Assembly (NCBI GenBank): GCA_964628035.1
Contig: CAZVPI010000007.1
Location: 1-64,000 of the forward strand
Direction of reading: 5' to 3'
From: UBA2199 sp964628035
Lineage (GTDB): Bacteria; Acidobacteriota; Aminicenantia; UBA2199
Length of the DNA stretch: 64,000 nt
The position numbers and the translations under genes are program-made. Positions within the stretch are counted from its first letter, which is position 1. Every line of letters begins with the position of its first letter. Below, in pieces: positions 48,366 to 56,961 of this stretch. The notes beneath the pieces are model-generated. The model made no database searches and had not been told where the DNA came from. It worked only from the letters and a program-made list of their open reading frames with translations.

Positions 48366-50918
48366 ATGAACGCTGCAAAAGTTGCCGCCCTGCTGCTGCT
48401 GGCCTTGTGGCCGGTCCTGCCGCTGCCGGCCCAGGTCTGGGCCAACAACGGCGAGGACAAGGTCACCCGCGACGAGCTGCGCGCCGCCGCCGACCCGGGC
48501 GCGGTGGTCAACTCGGTCTGGACCGGCTCGCGCGTCACCCTCTTCGGCGCCCGCAACGAGGTGGTCAACTTCAACCTGGTGATCGAGGCCGCCGTTGCGC
48601 CGCTGGCCGGCGTGCGCGTGGAGTTCGACCGCCTGACCGGCCCCGGCGGCGCGCTGATCTCCTCGTCGCCGGCCTCGGGCGACGCCCTGTTCGACTGGAC
48701 GGGACGCAACATCGAGTTGTTTTACGTGCGCTACCTGCGCATCAAGGGGCTCAGCCGGCTGGGATATGAGAACTATTATGACGAGCGGCACGTGCCGGCG
48801 AGGCTGCGCCGGCCCCACGACGGCCGTTTCGCCGACCCGGGGACCGGCTGGAACGACCGCCCCGACCACGACAAGGAATACCCCGACATCGCCGTCCCCC
48901 TGGAAATGCACACGCCCTTCGCGGTGGCCGCGGGGAGCAACCAATCGGTCTGGTGCGACATCTACATCCCCAAAACGGCCGCCGCCGGCGCCTATTCCGG
49001 CACGCTCACGGTCAGCGTCAACGGCACGCCGGCCTGGCAGGTCCCGGTCGACCTGCTCGTGCGCGACTTCACCCTGCCCGACCTGCCCGCCTGCAAGACC
49101 ATGCTGGTCATGGGCGAAGGCGACGTCAACGAGCGCTACCTGGACCAGGCCTGGATCGACCCGGGCGACCCGCTGTTCGCCCAGTCCATGCGCATCATCG
49201 ACCGCCACGTGCAGATGGCCCACCGCCACAAGATCTCCATCATCGGCGCCGACGGCGGCGCCATCGAACGCATGGACGACGGCTGGACCGCCCGGCTCGA
49301 CGGCAGCCTGTTCACCGCGGCCAACGGCTACGACGGCCCGGGCGCGGGCGTGGGCAACAACGTCTATTCCATCGGCACCTTCGGCTCCTGGACCGCCATG
49401 TGGGACCCGGACAGCGAGGCCGAGATGCGCAGCAACACCGACGCCTGGGTGAACTGGTTCGACGCCAGGGCGTTCGCCACGCCCACCGACACGTTCCTCT
49501 ACCTGATCGACGAGTCGGACGATTACCCGCAGCAGGAGCAGTGGGCGCAGTGGATGGACAACAACCCGGGCCCGGGAAGCCGCCTCCTTTCGTTCGCCAC
49601 CATCTCCCTCCCCGAGGCCCAGGCCCACGTGCCTTCGCTGGACATCCCCTGCTCCCCGGCCGGGCTGGGGATCACCGCCGCCTGGCAGCAGGCCGCCGAC
49701 GAAGTGCTGGCCGACCCCGGCAAGCGGCTGTTCGCCTACAACGGCTTCCGCCCGGCCACGGCCTGCTTCATGACCGAGGACGACGGCGTCGCCCTGCGAT
49801 CGCTCGCCTGGGGGCAGTACAAGAAGGGGATCCAGCGCTGGTTCTACTGGGAGTCGACCTATTACGTGAACTTCCAGGCCTACGGCTACTCCGATCCCCG
49901 GGCGCGGGCCAACCTGTTCCAACAGGCGCAGACCTTCGGCATGTTTTCCTCGACCGACGCCGTCCAGGGGGAGACCGGCTGGAACTACTCCAACGGCGAC
50001 GGCGTTCTGTTCTATCCCGGCACCGACCATCTCTTCCCGGCGGACAGCTACGGCCTGGCCGGCCCGATCGCCTCCCTGCGCCTCAAGCACTGGCGGCGGG
50101 GCATCCAGGACGTCGACTATCTTGCGCTGGCCGCGGCCATCGACCCGGAGCGCACGGCCGCGATCGTGGCCCGGATGATGCCCGCGTTCTACTGGGAGGT
50201 CGGGGTGGAAAGCGAGGACGATCCCACCTACGTCTACGCCGACATCAGCTGGCCGACCGACCCCGACGCCTGGGAGGCGGCCCGCAAAGAGCTGGCCGAC
50301 ATCATCGACGGCGGACGCCTGACCCTCACCGCACCCAACGGCTGGGAGCGCTGGAACCTGGGCGAGACCCGCAGCATCGCCTGGAGCGCCTCCGGCTACG
50401 ACGGCCCGCTGCGCCTGGTGCTGTTCAAGGGCGGCAGCCGCTTCGGCAACATCGCCGCCGACGTCCCGGCCGCCGCCGGTTCCTATTCCTGGACCGTGGG
50501 CCAGACCTATGACGGCGGCATGGCGCCCGCGGGAGGCGACTTCCGCCTCTACCTGCGCAGCGCCGACAACACCCTCGTCGACCCCAGCGACTACCGCTTC
50601 GCCCTGGCCGTTCCGGCGCCGCAGCTGCAACTGACCTCGCCCAACGGCGGCGAAAGCTGGCCCCTGGGCGCAACGCGCGCCGTCTCCTGGAACGCCAACG
50701 GTTACGCGGGGACCGTGCGCCTGGTGCTGTTCCACAAGGGGACCAAGATCGGCCAGATCGCCACCGGCATCCCCGCGTCCCAGGGGAGCTTTTCCTGGAC
50801 CGTCGGCAGCCACGCCAACGGCATGGCGCCGGCGGGAGCGCTCTATTCCATCCGCCTGCTGGCCGGCGACGGCTCGCAGGAGGACTACAGCGACGCGCCG
50901 TTCGAACTGACAGACTGA
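48366..50918 (+). CDS. Secreted DUF4091 protein with two C-terminal Kre9-like modules
   Basis: This 850-residue protein has a signal peptide (VAALLLLALWPVLPLPAQVWA). An N-terminal beta domain of about 220 residues is followed by a glycoside-hydrolase-like core; the DUF4091 segment is near 470-610 (KGIQRWFYWESTYYVNFQ, RLKHWRRGIQDVDYLALAA). Two repeats of a beta-sandwich module close the protein, near 652-745 (LTAPNGWERWNLGETRSIAW) and 755-848 (LTSPNGGESWPLGATRAVSW). DUF4091 proteins are presumed carbohydrate-active. It is likely extracellular, with the modules anchoring it or binding polysaccharide. Confidence 0.85.
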   Translation: MNAAKVAALLLLALWPVLPLPAQVWANNGEDKVTRDELRAAADPGAVVNSVWTGSRVTLFGARNEVVNFNLVIEAAVAPLAGVRVEFDRLTGPGGALISSSPASGDALFDWTGRNIELFYVRYLRIKGLSRLGYENYYDERHVPARLRRPHDGRFADPGTGWNDRPDHDKEYPDIAVPLEMHTPFAVAAGSNQSVWCDIYIPKTAAAGAYSGTLTVSVNGTPAWQVPVDLLVRDFTLPDLPACKTMLVMGEGDVNERYLDQAWIDPGDPLFAQSMRIIDRHVQMAHRHKISIIGADGGAIERMDDGWTARLDGSLFTAANGYDGPGAGVGNNVYSIGTFGSWTAMWDPDSEAEMRSNTDAWVNWFDARAFATPTDTFLYLIDESDDYPQQEQWAQWMDNNPGPGSRLLSFATISLPEAQAHVPSLDIPCSPAGLGITAAWQQAADEVLADPGKRLFAYNGFRPATACFMTEDDGVALRSLAWGQYKKGIQRWFYWESTYYVNFQAYGYSDPRARANLFQQAQTFGMFSSTDAVQGETGWNYSNGDGVLFYPGTDHLFPADSYGLAGPIASLRLKHWRRGIQDVDYLALAAAIDPERTAAIVARMMPAFYWEVGVESEDDPTYVYADISWPTDPDAWEAARKELADIIDGGRLTLTAPNGWERWNLGETRSIAWSASGYDGPLRLVLFKGGSRFGNIAADVPAAAGSYSWTVGQTYDGGMAPAGGDFRLYLRSADNTLVDPSDYRFALAVPAPQLQLTSPNGGESWPLGATRAVSWNANGYAGTVRLVLFHKGTKIGQIATGIPASQGSFSWTVGSHANGMAPAGALYSIRLLAGDGSQEDYSDAPFELTD

Positions 50919-51190
50919 AAAGAAGCGAACTACAGACGTCAGACGCTAGGCGTTAGACGTCAGCAAGGCTAAGAATGTGAACAGAAAAAAGTGAAGGGGA
51001 CACAACCGCTCCAGGCGTACGGCATAAGGCCCTGAAGGTCCCCGCTCAGGTGGCGCAAGACATACGGCAACGGCAGGGAACGAGCCGCAGGAATGAACAA
51101 ACCTAGGCGTAAGGCATACAGCAAAAGCACTTCGTCTACAGAGAAGGTAGGCTTTCAACTTGGCCTGTGGTACGGGGCACTTGGAACCTC
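50919..51190. repeat. Intergenic mosaic repeat region
   Basis: Units of AGACGTCAGACGCTAGGCGT (50933-50960) precede GTACGGCATAAGGCCCTGAA and GGTCCCCGCTCAGG (51015-51077). The segment CAGCAAAAGCAC...GGCTTTCAACTTGG (51119-51170) has a second copy at 63347-63398. No gene is seen. Confidence 0.65.
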
Positions 51191-51201
51191 TCCTCAAGTG
51201 C

Positions 51202-51399
51202 CTATCCTGCCCTGGGCAGCTGGCGCTCGAGCTTCTTGCCCAGCAGCTGCCTGACGAACGTCGGCGTATCGGGGTCCTTCAGGCACCCCTCGCCGTACAG
51301 GCTGACATACTGGACCGCCATGCGCCGCAGGTCATCCTCGCCGTTCAGGGATTCATCGGCATGGGTGGGCGCCGCGAAAAAGAAAACTTTCTGCTTCAT
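51202..51399 (-). CDS. Small hypothetical protein
   Basis: This 65-residue frame, MKQKVFFFAAPTHADESLNG..., has a strong ribosome-binding site (AGGAGG, five bases before the ATG at 51399). It has a hydrophilic, helical composition (DDLRRMAVQYVSLYGEGCL; FVRQLLGKKLERQL). No family was recognised and there is no membrane segment. It is divergent from the dodecin gene. Confidence 0.6.
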   Translation of the reverse strand: MKQKVFFFAAPTHADESLNGEDDLRRMAVQYVSLYGEGCLKDPDTPTFVRQLLGKKLERQLPRAG

Positions 51400-51594
51400 G
51401 GTTCCTCCTGGCAACAAGATAAACGGGGGGGTGGGACAAATGATGTCCTAGCTGGAGAAACCGTTTCAATCCAAAGGAAAAAGGCAAAAGTGAAAGCCCC
51501 TATGCCCGCATCCCTTGGTGTCCGTATCCCCTGGTTGCATAGAAATCCAGGGCCTGCTACACTGCAGTCAGCAAGGATGACAAGGAGGCCCATC

Positions 51595-51801
51595 ATGTCC
51601 GTCGCCCGCATCACCGAGATCAAATCGTCCTCGAGCAAAAGCTTCGACGACGCCATCCGCAACGGCGTGGCCCGCGCCAACAAGACGCTGAAGAACGTCA
51701 AGTCGGCCTGGATCCAGAACCAGGAAGTGCTGCTCGACAACCAGGGAAAGATCGCCGAATACCGGGTGCAGATGAAGGTCACCTTCATCCTCAGCAAGTA
51801 G
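51595..51801 (+). CDS. Dodecin family flavin-binding protein
   Basis: This 68-residue protein fits dodecin: VARITEIKSSSSKSFDDAI, the flavin-stacking Trp in KSAWIQNQEV, and the ending YRVQMKVTFIL. Dodecins form 12-mers that store or buffer flavins. AAGGAGG precedes the ATG at 51595; the frame is open upstream but that part is not coding-like. The DUF4846 gene follows 14 bp later. Confidence 0.9.
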   Translation: MSVARITEIKSSSSKSFDDAIRNGVARANKTLKNVKSAWIQNQEVLLDNQGKIAEYRVQMKVTFILSK

Positions 51802-51815
51802 GGCCGCGTCGCCAC

Positions 51816-52706
51816 GTGGCAGGAGACGGCTGGCTCCCCCGCGCCGCCCTCGCCGCGGCCCTGCTGCTGGCCCTGACGACTGCGTCCGCCGTCGCCCAGG
51901 AGGGGCCGCACATCGACCCGCAGGGCGGGACGGTGGCGGCGCGCTTCCTGCCCCCAGCCGGGTTTCGGCGCCCCGCGGCCGCGCCGGACAGCTTCGCCGC
52001 CTTCCTCCGCTCCCTGCCGCTGAAGGCGCAGGGCGCCGAAGTCCGGCTCTTCGACGGACGGATCAAGGCCAACCGCGGCGTCTATGCCGCAGTCGTCGAC
52101 CTGCCCATCGGCCCCGTCCCGGCGGGACGGGGCGGCCCCCGCGACCTGCACCAGTGCGCCGACGCGATCATCCGCCTGCGCGCCGAGTACCTGTTCTCCC
52201 AGCGCCGCTTCGACGAGATCCGCTTCCGCTTCGGCAGCGGCTTTCCGGCCGAGTACGCCCGCTGGCGGCGGGGGGGACGCATCGCCGTGCGCGGCAACGA
52301 CGCACGCTGGGTGGCGGGCGGTGCGCCCGGGGACGGCCGCCGCTCCTTCTGGCGCTACTTGGAGACGGTTTTTGCCTACGCCGGCACGGCGTCGCTGGCG
52401 CGGGAGCTGGCCCCGGCGCCGGGAAACGACCCCCGGATCGGCGACATCTTCATCCAGCCCGGCCATCCGGGCCATGCCGTCATCGTCGTCGACCGCGCCG
52501 TCGACTCCAGGGGCGGCGCCGTGTTCCTCCTGGCCCAGAGTTACATGCCGGCCCAGGAGATCCACATCCTGGCCAATCCGGCCGATGCCGACCTGAGCCC
52601 CTGGTACGCCTCCGGCTTCGGCGAAACCCTGGAAACGCCGGAGTGGACGTTTCGAGCTCAAGACCTGATGCGCTTCCCGGAGGAGCGGCAATCTCAAGTG
52701 AACTAA
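51816..52706 (+). CDS. DUF4846 domain protein with signal peptide
   Basis: This 296-residue protein begins with GTG and has an N-terminal hydrophobic signal (AALAAALLLALTTASAVAQ). The DUF4846 region follows (FAAFLRSLPLKAQGAEVRLF, QCADAIIRLRAEYLFSQRRF, PGHPGHAVIVVDRAV, AQSYMPAQEIHIL). The family is uncharacterised and usually exported. It follows the dodecin gene closely and its 3' end runs into a GTGACRA-type repeat. Confidence 0.83.
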   Translation: MAGDGWLPRAALAAALLLALTTASAVAQEGPHIDPQGGTVAARFLPPAGFRRPAAAPDSFAAFLRSLPLKAQGAEVRLFDGRIKANRGVYAAVVDLPIGPVPAGRGGPRDLHQCADAIIRLRAEYLFSQRRFDEIRFRFGSGFPAEYARWRRGGRIAVRGNDARWVAGGAPGDGRRSFWRYLETVFAYAGTASLARELAPAPGNDPRIGDIFIQPGHPGHAVIVVDRAVDSRGGAVFLLAQSYMPAQEIHILANPADADLSPWYASGFGETLETPEWTFRAQDLMRFPEERQSQVN

Positions 52707-52916
52707 GTGACAAGTGACGAGTGACGAGTGACGAGGAGCCGCAAGGAACGATCTTTGCCTGTTCCTCACCTCGACAACTCAGCCTCCCGCCTTCGCTCAT
52801 TACGCCTCACGAAACGTGATCGCCCGCCCGACCGGGTGATTGCCTCAAAATTTATGATCGATCGACCAATGACTTTCCTTGTTACTTGTCACTCGTCACT
52901 TGTCACTGAGTCCGCG
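52701..52916. repeat. Inverted repeat of GTGACRA units between convergent genes
   Basis: The left arm near 52705-52733 (AAGTGACAAGTGACGAGTGA, then CGAGTGACG) and the right arm near 52880-52908 (TTACTTGTCACTCGTCACTT, then GTCACTGAG) are tandem 7-mers in opposite sense, about 150 bp apart. This is the same design as at 37210-37338. Confidence 0.75.
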
Positions 52917-52921
52917 GTTCG

Positions 52922-54709
52922 CTAAGAATCCAGCACCTGCCTGACCTTGGCCGCGAGCTCCTCGGTGGTGAAGGGCTTGGCGATGAAGGCGACGCCGCCC
53001 TCCGGCGCCACTTCGCTCTCGGGGTGGGCCGACATGAAGAGCACCTTCATGCCCGGGCGCAGGCGGCGGACCTCACCGGCCAGCGTCATTCCCGTCGTGT
53101 CGGGCAGGATGACATCGGTCAGCAGGAGATCGCAGCAGGCTCCCGCCCGGTTGAGGATGGCGCGCGCGGCGGCGCCGTCGCCGGCGGAACTCACGCCGTA
53201 GCCCAGGCTGGCCAGGACCAGCTCGGTGAACTCCAGGACCATGGCGTCGTCCTCCACCAGCAGGATCGTCTCGTCGCCGCCGGGAAGCTCGCCGCGGGTC
53301 TCCTGGGGCTCGGCAGGCCGCATCGGGAGCCTGGTCGCCGGAAAATAAACCGTCATGCGCGTGCCGCGGCCGGGATCGGAGCGGACCGCGATGGAACCGT
53401 TGTTCTGCTGCACCGCGCCGTACACCAGCGAAAGCCCGAGCCCGGTCCCCTGTCCCACCGGCTTGGTGGTGAAGAAGGGATCGAAGATGCGGTGCAGGTC
53501 GGCCTCGGGAATGCCGATGCCGGTGTCGGCGACGGAAAGCAGCGCGTAGTCGCCCGGCTTCAGGACCGGGCTGGCCGCTGGCGGCGAACCGGCGATCCGC
53601 CTCTGCCCGGTCTCGATGGTGATGACACCGCCGCCGGGCATGGAATCACGGCTGTTGAGCGCCAGGTTGATCACGATCTGCTCCACCTGGCCCGGGTCGG
53701 CCATGATGGGCGCCACCCCGGCGCCGAGCTTCAGCTCCAGGCGGAAGCCCTCGCCGAGAAGCCGCTCCAGCAGGCGGCAGGCGCTCTCCACGTGGCGGTT
53801 CAGGTCCATGGGCCGGGGCTCGATTTCCTGGCGGCGGGAGAAGGTGAGCAGGTGGCGGGTCAGGGCGGCGGCGCTGTCGGCGGCGCGCATGATGTCCTTG
53901 AGCCGGGCCACGGCGGGGCTGGCGGGATCGGCCTTGGCCAGGGCCATGCCGGCGTTGCCCAGGATCGTGGTCAGCAGGTTGTTGAAGTCATGGGCCACGC
54001 CGCCGGCCAGGCGGCCCACCGACTCCATCTTCTGGGAGTGGAGCAGTTGCGCCTGCAGGCGCTCCTTTTCCTCCTCCTGGCGCCGGCGCTCGGCCAGTTC
54101 GCGCTCCATCTGCTCCAGGGCCCGCTGGTTGATCAGGTAGGCGGCGAATCCGGTGAGGGTGATGAACACGATGGCTATTGCGTTGTCGGCGAAATATTCC
54201 ATGTAGCGATGGAAGGGCAGGGGCAACTGCCTGCGGACCAGGAGCAGGAAAAGGGCCAGGAAAACGAGGTTGGCGGCCCCGTAGACGAGGATGACGCGCT
54301 TGCGCCGCGCCACGGCCAGGGGCGTCAGCGTCAGCAACCCCAGCACGAAGGCGATGGTGTCCAGCTTGGACACCTCCCCGGTGCGGTCGAGGATCATGAC
54401 CGTCCAGATCACCAGGAAGACGAAGACCAGCAGCAGGTGGGCCGACAGGGAGAAGCGGCCGCGCAGCAGGAGGACCAGGACCCCCGCCAGCAGCACCAGG
54501 GCCAGGCCCTCGGGGACCAGGACCAGCGGATTGAGGCGATAGCCCATGTCGGGGTTGTGCAGCTGGGAGCAGGCGCTGTAGGCCATGGCGATGGGGATGA
54601 GGACCATGATGAACAGGTGAAGCAGGAAGAAGAACTTGGCCTTCATGCGGATCACCGGATCGGCCCCTTCGTAGCGCTTCATGGCCCTGTCCAGCACTCC
54701 CTTGAGCAT
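52922..54709 (-). CDS. Membrane hybrid histidine kinase with receiver domain
   Basis: This 595-residue protein has about six N-terminal membrane helices (residues 25-190), a coiled coil, and the HisKA phospho-acceptor in GGVAHDFNNLLTTILGNAG near 238-257. The HATPase has an N-box (NLALNSRDSMPGGG), a G1 box (DTGIGIPE) and FFTTKPVGQGTGLGLS. A C-terminal REC domain near 480-595 has the Asp in LLTDVILPD and Lys in FIAKPF. The sensor region has no extracellular domain, so the signal may come from the membrane. No output gene is adjacent. Confidence 0.92.
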   Translation of the reverse strand: MLKGVLDRAMKRYEGADPVIRMKAKFFFLLHLFIMVLIPIAMAYSACSQLHNPDMGYRLNPLVLVPEGLALVLLAGVLVLLLRGRFSLSAHLLLVFVFLVIWTVMILDRTGEVSKLDTIAFVLGLLTLTPLAVARRKRVILVYGAANLVFLALFLLLVRRQLPLPFHRYMEYFADNAIAIVFITLTGFAAYLINQRALEQMERELAERRRQEEEKERLQAQLLHSQKMESVGRLAGGVAHDFNNLLTTILGNAGMALAKADPASPAVARLKDIMRAADSAAALTRHLLTFSRRQEIEPRPMDLNRHVESACRLLERLLGEGFRLELKLGAGVAPIMADPGQVEQIVINLALNSRDSMPGGGVITIETGQRRIAGSPPAASPVLKPGDYALLSVADTGIGIPEADLHRIFDPFFTTKPVGQGTGLGLSLVYGAVQQNNGSIAVRSDPGRGTRMTVYFPATRLPMRPAEPQETRGELPGGDETILLVEDDAMVLEFTELVLASLGYGVSSAGDGAAARAILNRAGACCDLLLTDVILPDTTGMTLAGEVRRLRPGMKVLFMSAHPESEVAPEGGVAFIAKPFTTEELAAKVRQVLDS

Positions 54710-54784
54710 CTCCCGCTCCCGCCGGCAACGCCGGCCAGCTCCAATTCGCGCGAATTATAGCGCAGGGGATTGTCCATAGCAATC

Positions 54785-55000
54785 TTTTACAAGCAACAGA
54801 CGTTAGACGCCAGACGGAAGACGATAGCCAGGCAAAGAGAGTGAAAATGGAGAGAGTCGGTACAGCACGGGTTCACGGTATACGGTAGACGGTTTATGGC
54901 AACGGCGCTCAATGATCTGCAGTGATGAGCGATACGTGACAAGTGATGAGAAACCGCGCTCGTCGAGTTTCTTGCTAACACTAACACAGAGAGATGGTTC
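54785..55000. repeat. Intergenic mosaic repeat region
   Basis: Modules in order: ACAGACGTTAGACGCCAGAC near 54798-54817, ACGGTATACGGTAGACGGTT near 54875-54895, GTGACAAGTGATGAG near 54936-54950, and TTCTTGCTAACACTAACACA near 54969-54988. Together with the sequence up to 55072 it forms a 360-bp gap without a gene. Confidence 0.65.
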
Positions 55001-55072
55001 AGAGCTGGATTGACTTTGGCGGGAAAATGGTATAAAAAGTCGCTTCAAGAGCCACGCGGCCGGGAGACGAAC

Positions 55073-55900
55073 ATGAAAAAGATTACCCTTCTTCTCATCG
55101 CGATCATGCTGGCGGCAGCAGGCCTTGCCGCGCAGCAGAAGGACAGCGCGGCATGCAAGGACCACCCCTCCTTCACCCGCATGCCCGACTATTGGATCTA
55201 TTCCTGCCAGCAGAAGCAGTTCGAGTCCTACGCCTTCGCGGTGGGCAAGGGCAAGACCGAGCCGGTGGAGGGCCAGTACTGGATGATCGCCTACCGCCCG
55301 CAGAACACGCTGGCCGCCAAGCCCAGCGAGCTGCAGATCCAGCGCAACTTCGAGAACGCCGTCCAGAAGCAGGGCGGCGCGGTGCTGTGGAGCGAAAAGG
55401 GCAAGAGCACCTTCCGGCTGTCCGGCGCCGGCGTCGAGATCTGGGCCGAGCTGCGCACCGATTTCACCAGCGGCTACCGGCTGTTCATCGTGCAAAAGCA
55501 GGACATGTCCCAGGACATCGTCGCCGACGCCGCGGCCATGGCCGGGGACATCAACGCCACCGGCCACGTCGCCGTCTATGGAATTTACTTCGACTCGGGC
55601 AAGGCGCTCATCAAGCCCGAGTCGGCCCAGGCCATCGCCGAGATCGCCAAGCTGCTCAAGGGCCAGCCCGCCCTCAAGCTCTTCGTGGTCGGCCACACCG
55701 ACAACGAGGGAACGGTGGAGGGCAACCTTGCCCTGTCGCAGCAGCGCGCCGACGCCGTGCTCAAGGCGCTCGCCGGCGAGCACGGCATCGCCACCGCGCG
55801 GCTGCGGGCCCACGGCTGCGGCCAGTTCGCCCCGGTCGCCAGCAACGACACGCCGCAGGGCCGGGCCAAAAACCGCCGCGTCGAGCTGGTCAAGCAGTAG
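55073..55900 (+). CDS. OmpA-family outer membrane/periplasmic protein
   Basis: This 275-residue protein has a signal peptide (TLLLIAIMLAAAGLAAQQ), a 140-residue N-terminal domain of unknown type, and a C-terminal OmpA domain near 165-275 (YFDSGKALIKPESAQAIAEI, VGHTDNEGTVEGNLALSQQR, NRRVELV), which binds peptidoglycan. The ATG at 55073 is preceded by GGGAG. A small membrane protein gene follows 13 bp later. Confidence 0.9.
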   Translation: MKKITLLLIAIMLAAAGLAAQQKDSAACKDHPSFTRMPDYWIYSCQQKQFESYAFAVGKGKTEPVEGQYWMIAYRPQNTLAAKPSELQIQRNFENAVQKQGGAVLWSEKGKSTFRLSGAGVEIWAELRTDFTSGYRLFIVQKQDMSQDIVADAAAMAGDINATGHVAVYGIYFDSGKALIKPESAQAIAEIAKLLKGQPALKLFVVGHTDNEGTVEGNLALSQQRADAVLKALAGEHGIATARLRAHGCGQFAPVASNDTPQGRAKNRRVELVKQ

Positions 55901-55913
55901 ATCGCAGAAACCT

Positions 55914-56468
55914 ATGGAGGTAACCCTGCCGCAGGAGCACGGCAAAAGGAAGATCGTCGCGGAAAGGATCAGCCATTTCCTCATGGGATCGGCGGTGCTC
56001 CTGAAGGGGGTCGCCAAGGCCGAGCATTTCCGCGACCATCCCTGGCTGGTGGTCTTTCTCTTTGCCGCCGGTCTGTTCATCCTCATCGGCGCCGCGCTGC
56101 ACCGCCCGATCGAGAGGAGGATCCCCCATTTCACGAAGCTGTTTTATGTGGCGGAGGGACTGGCCCTGATCGCCGTCGGCCTGGCGCTGCTGGAGAAGAG
56201 CGCCCGCATCCCCTACTTTTTCATGTTCGCGGGTTTCGCCTATCTGGCGTTCGGGATCTTCGAATTCAAAGCCGATGCCGGGGAGAAAGAAAGGCTGGCG
56301 CCCCTTTTCGCCGCTGCCATGGGCGGCGCCTTCATCGTCTTTGCCGCAACGGCGGCCTTTCTGAACACCCTCGGCGCCCGCAACGGCTGGGCCTATTTCA
56401 CCTCCGGCCTGATCGCCGTTGTGGGCATTTTTCTGCTGATCGCCCGCCAAAGGCTTTTTCGCAAATAG
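55914..56468 (+). CDS. Integral membrane protein, unknown
   Basis: This 184-residue protein has five or so hydrophobic segments (WLVVFLFAAGLFILIGAAL, YVAEGLALIAVGLALLEK, YFFMFAGFAYLAFGIFEF, LFAAAMGGAFIVFAATAAFL, AYFTSGLIAVVGIFLLIA) and a charged start (LPQEHGKRKIVAERISHF). It is probably co-transcribed with the OmpA gene. No family was recognised. Confidence 0.75.
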   Translation: MEVTLPQEHGKRKIVAERISHFLMGSAVLLKGVAKAEHFRDHPWLVVFLFAAGLFILIGAALHRPIERRIPHFTKLFYVAEGLALIAVGLALLEKSARIPYFFMFAGFAYLAFGIFEFKADAGEKERLAPLFAAAMGGAFIVFAATAAFLNTLGARNGWAYFTSGLIAVVGIFLLIARQRLFRK

Positions 56469-56588
56469 GTCGACTTCGGCAAACCACTCCGACACTGAAG
56501 GCCGTATTGGGACAAGCAGCAAGCTCTGTAAAGGGTTTGGGGGATAGCCAAAACGGTTTTTAGGCAAGGCCAGATACTGGTAAGACTA

Positions 56589-56746
56589 AAATTCCAAGCA
56601 CCAAGCACCAAATCCCAAACAAATTCCAAGTTCCAAATTCCAATCTCCCGAACAAAAACCCATTCAAGCGTCTTTTCTTGTTTTGTTCATTGGGTAATTG
56701 GTGCTTGGTGCTTGTTTGGAATTTGGTGCTTGGAACTTGGTGCTTC
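56589..56746. repeat. Long inverted repeat of CCAAGCACCAAA/AATTCCAAG units
   Basis: The left arm (56589-56648) reads ATTCCAAGCACCAAGCACCA and similar units; the right arm (56689-56746) carries the reverse complement (TTGGTGCTTGGTGCTTGTTT, GGAATTTGGTGCTTGGAACT). The arms, about 58 bp each with a 40-bp loop, could form a large imperfect hairpin. The surrounding gap (56469-56961, 490 bp) holds no gene. Confidence 0.8.
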
Positions 56747-56961
56747 GGTCATACCCGTTTTTAATTTATTTTGGACAGATTTGATAAGCAATGAGAAGCT
56801 GCACAAGATCGATCTGTGCTGATTCAAATGCAAATCACGAATCACGACAGGAAGGGATCATTTGCTTCATTCTTGAATGAATGCAAAATGTCCTGCTTCC
56901 CGGTCGCATTTTCACTTTGCTTCTGGCACAATTTTGTTTGCGAGATCGAGAGGAGCCGTCC

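Noticed and set aside
48279..50813. 844-codon minus-strand frame opposite the DUF4091 gene
   Set aside because: Low-complexity Val/Gly/Ala/Arg composition and no motif; the plus-strand protein has a signal peptide and known domains.
53024..54760. 578-codon plus-strand frame opposite the histidine kinase
   Set aside because: Antisense shadow; composition is biased and there is no domain.
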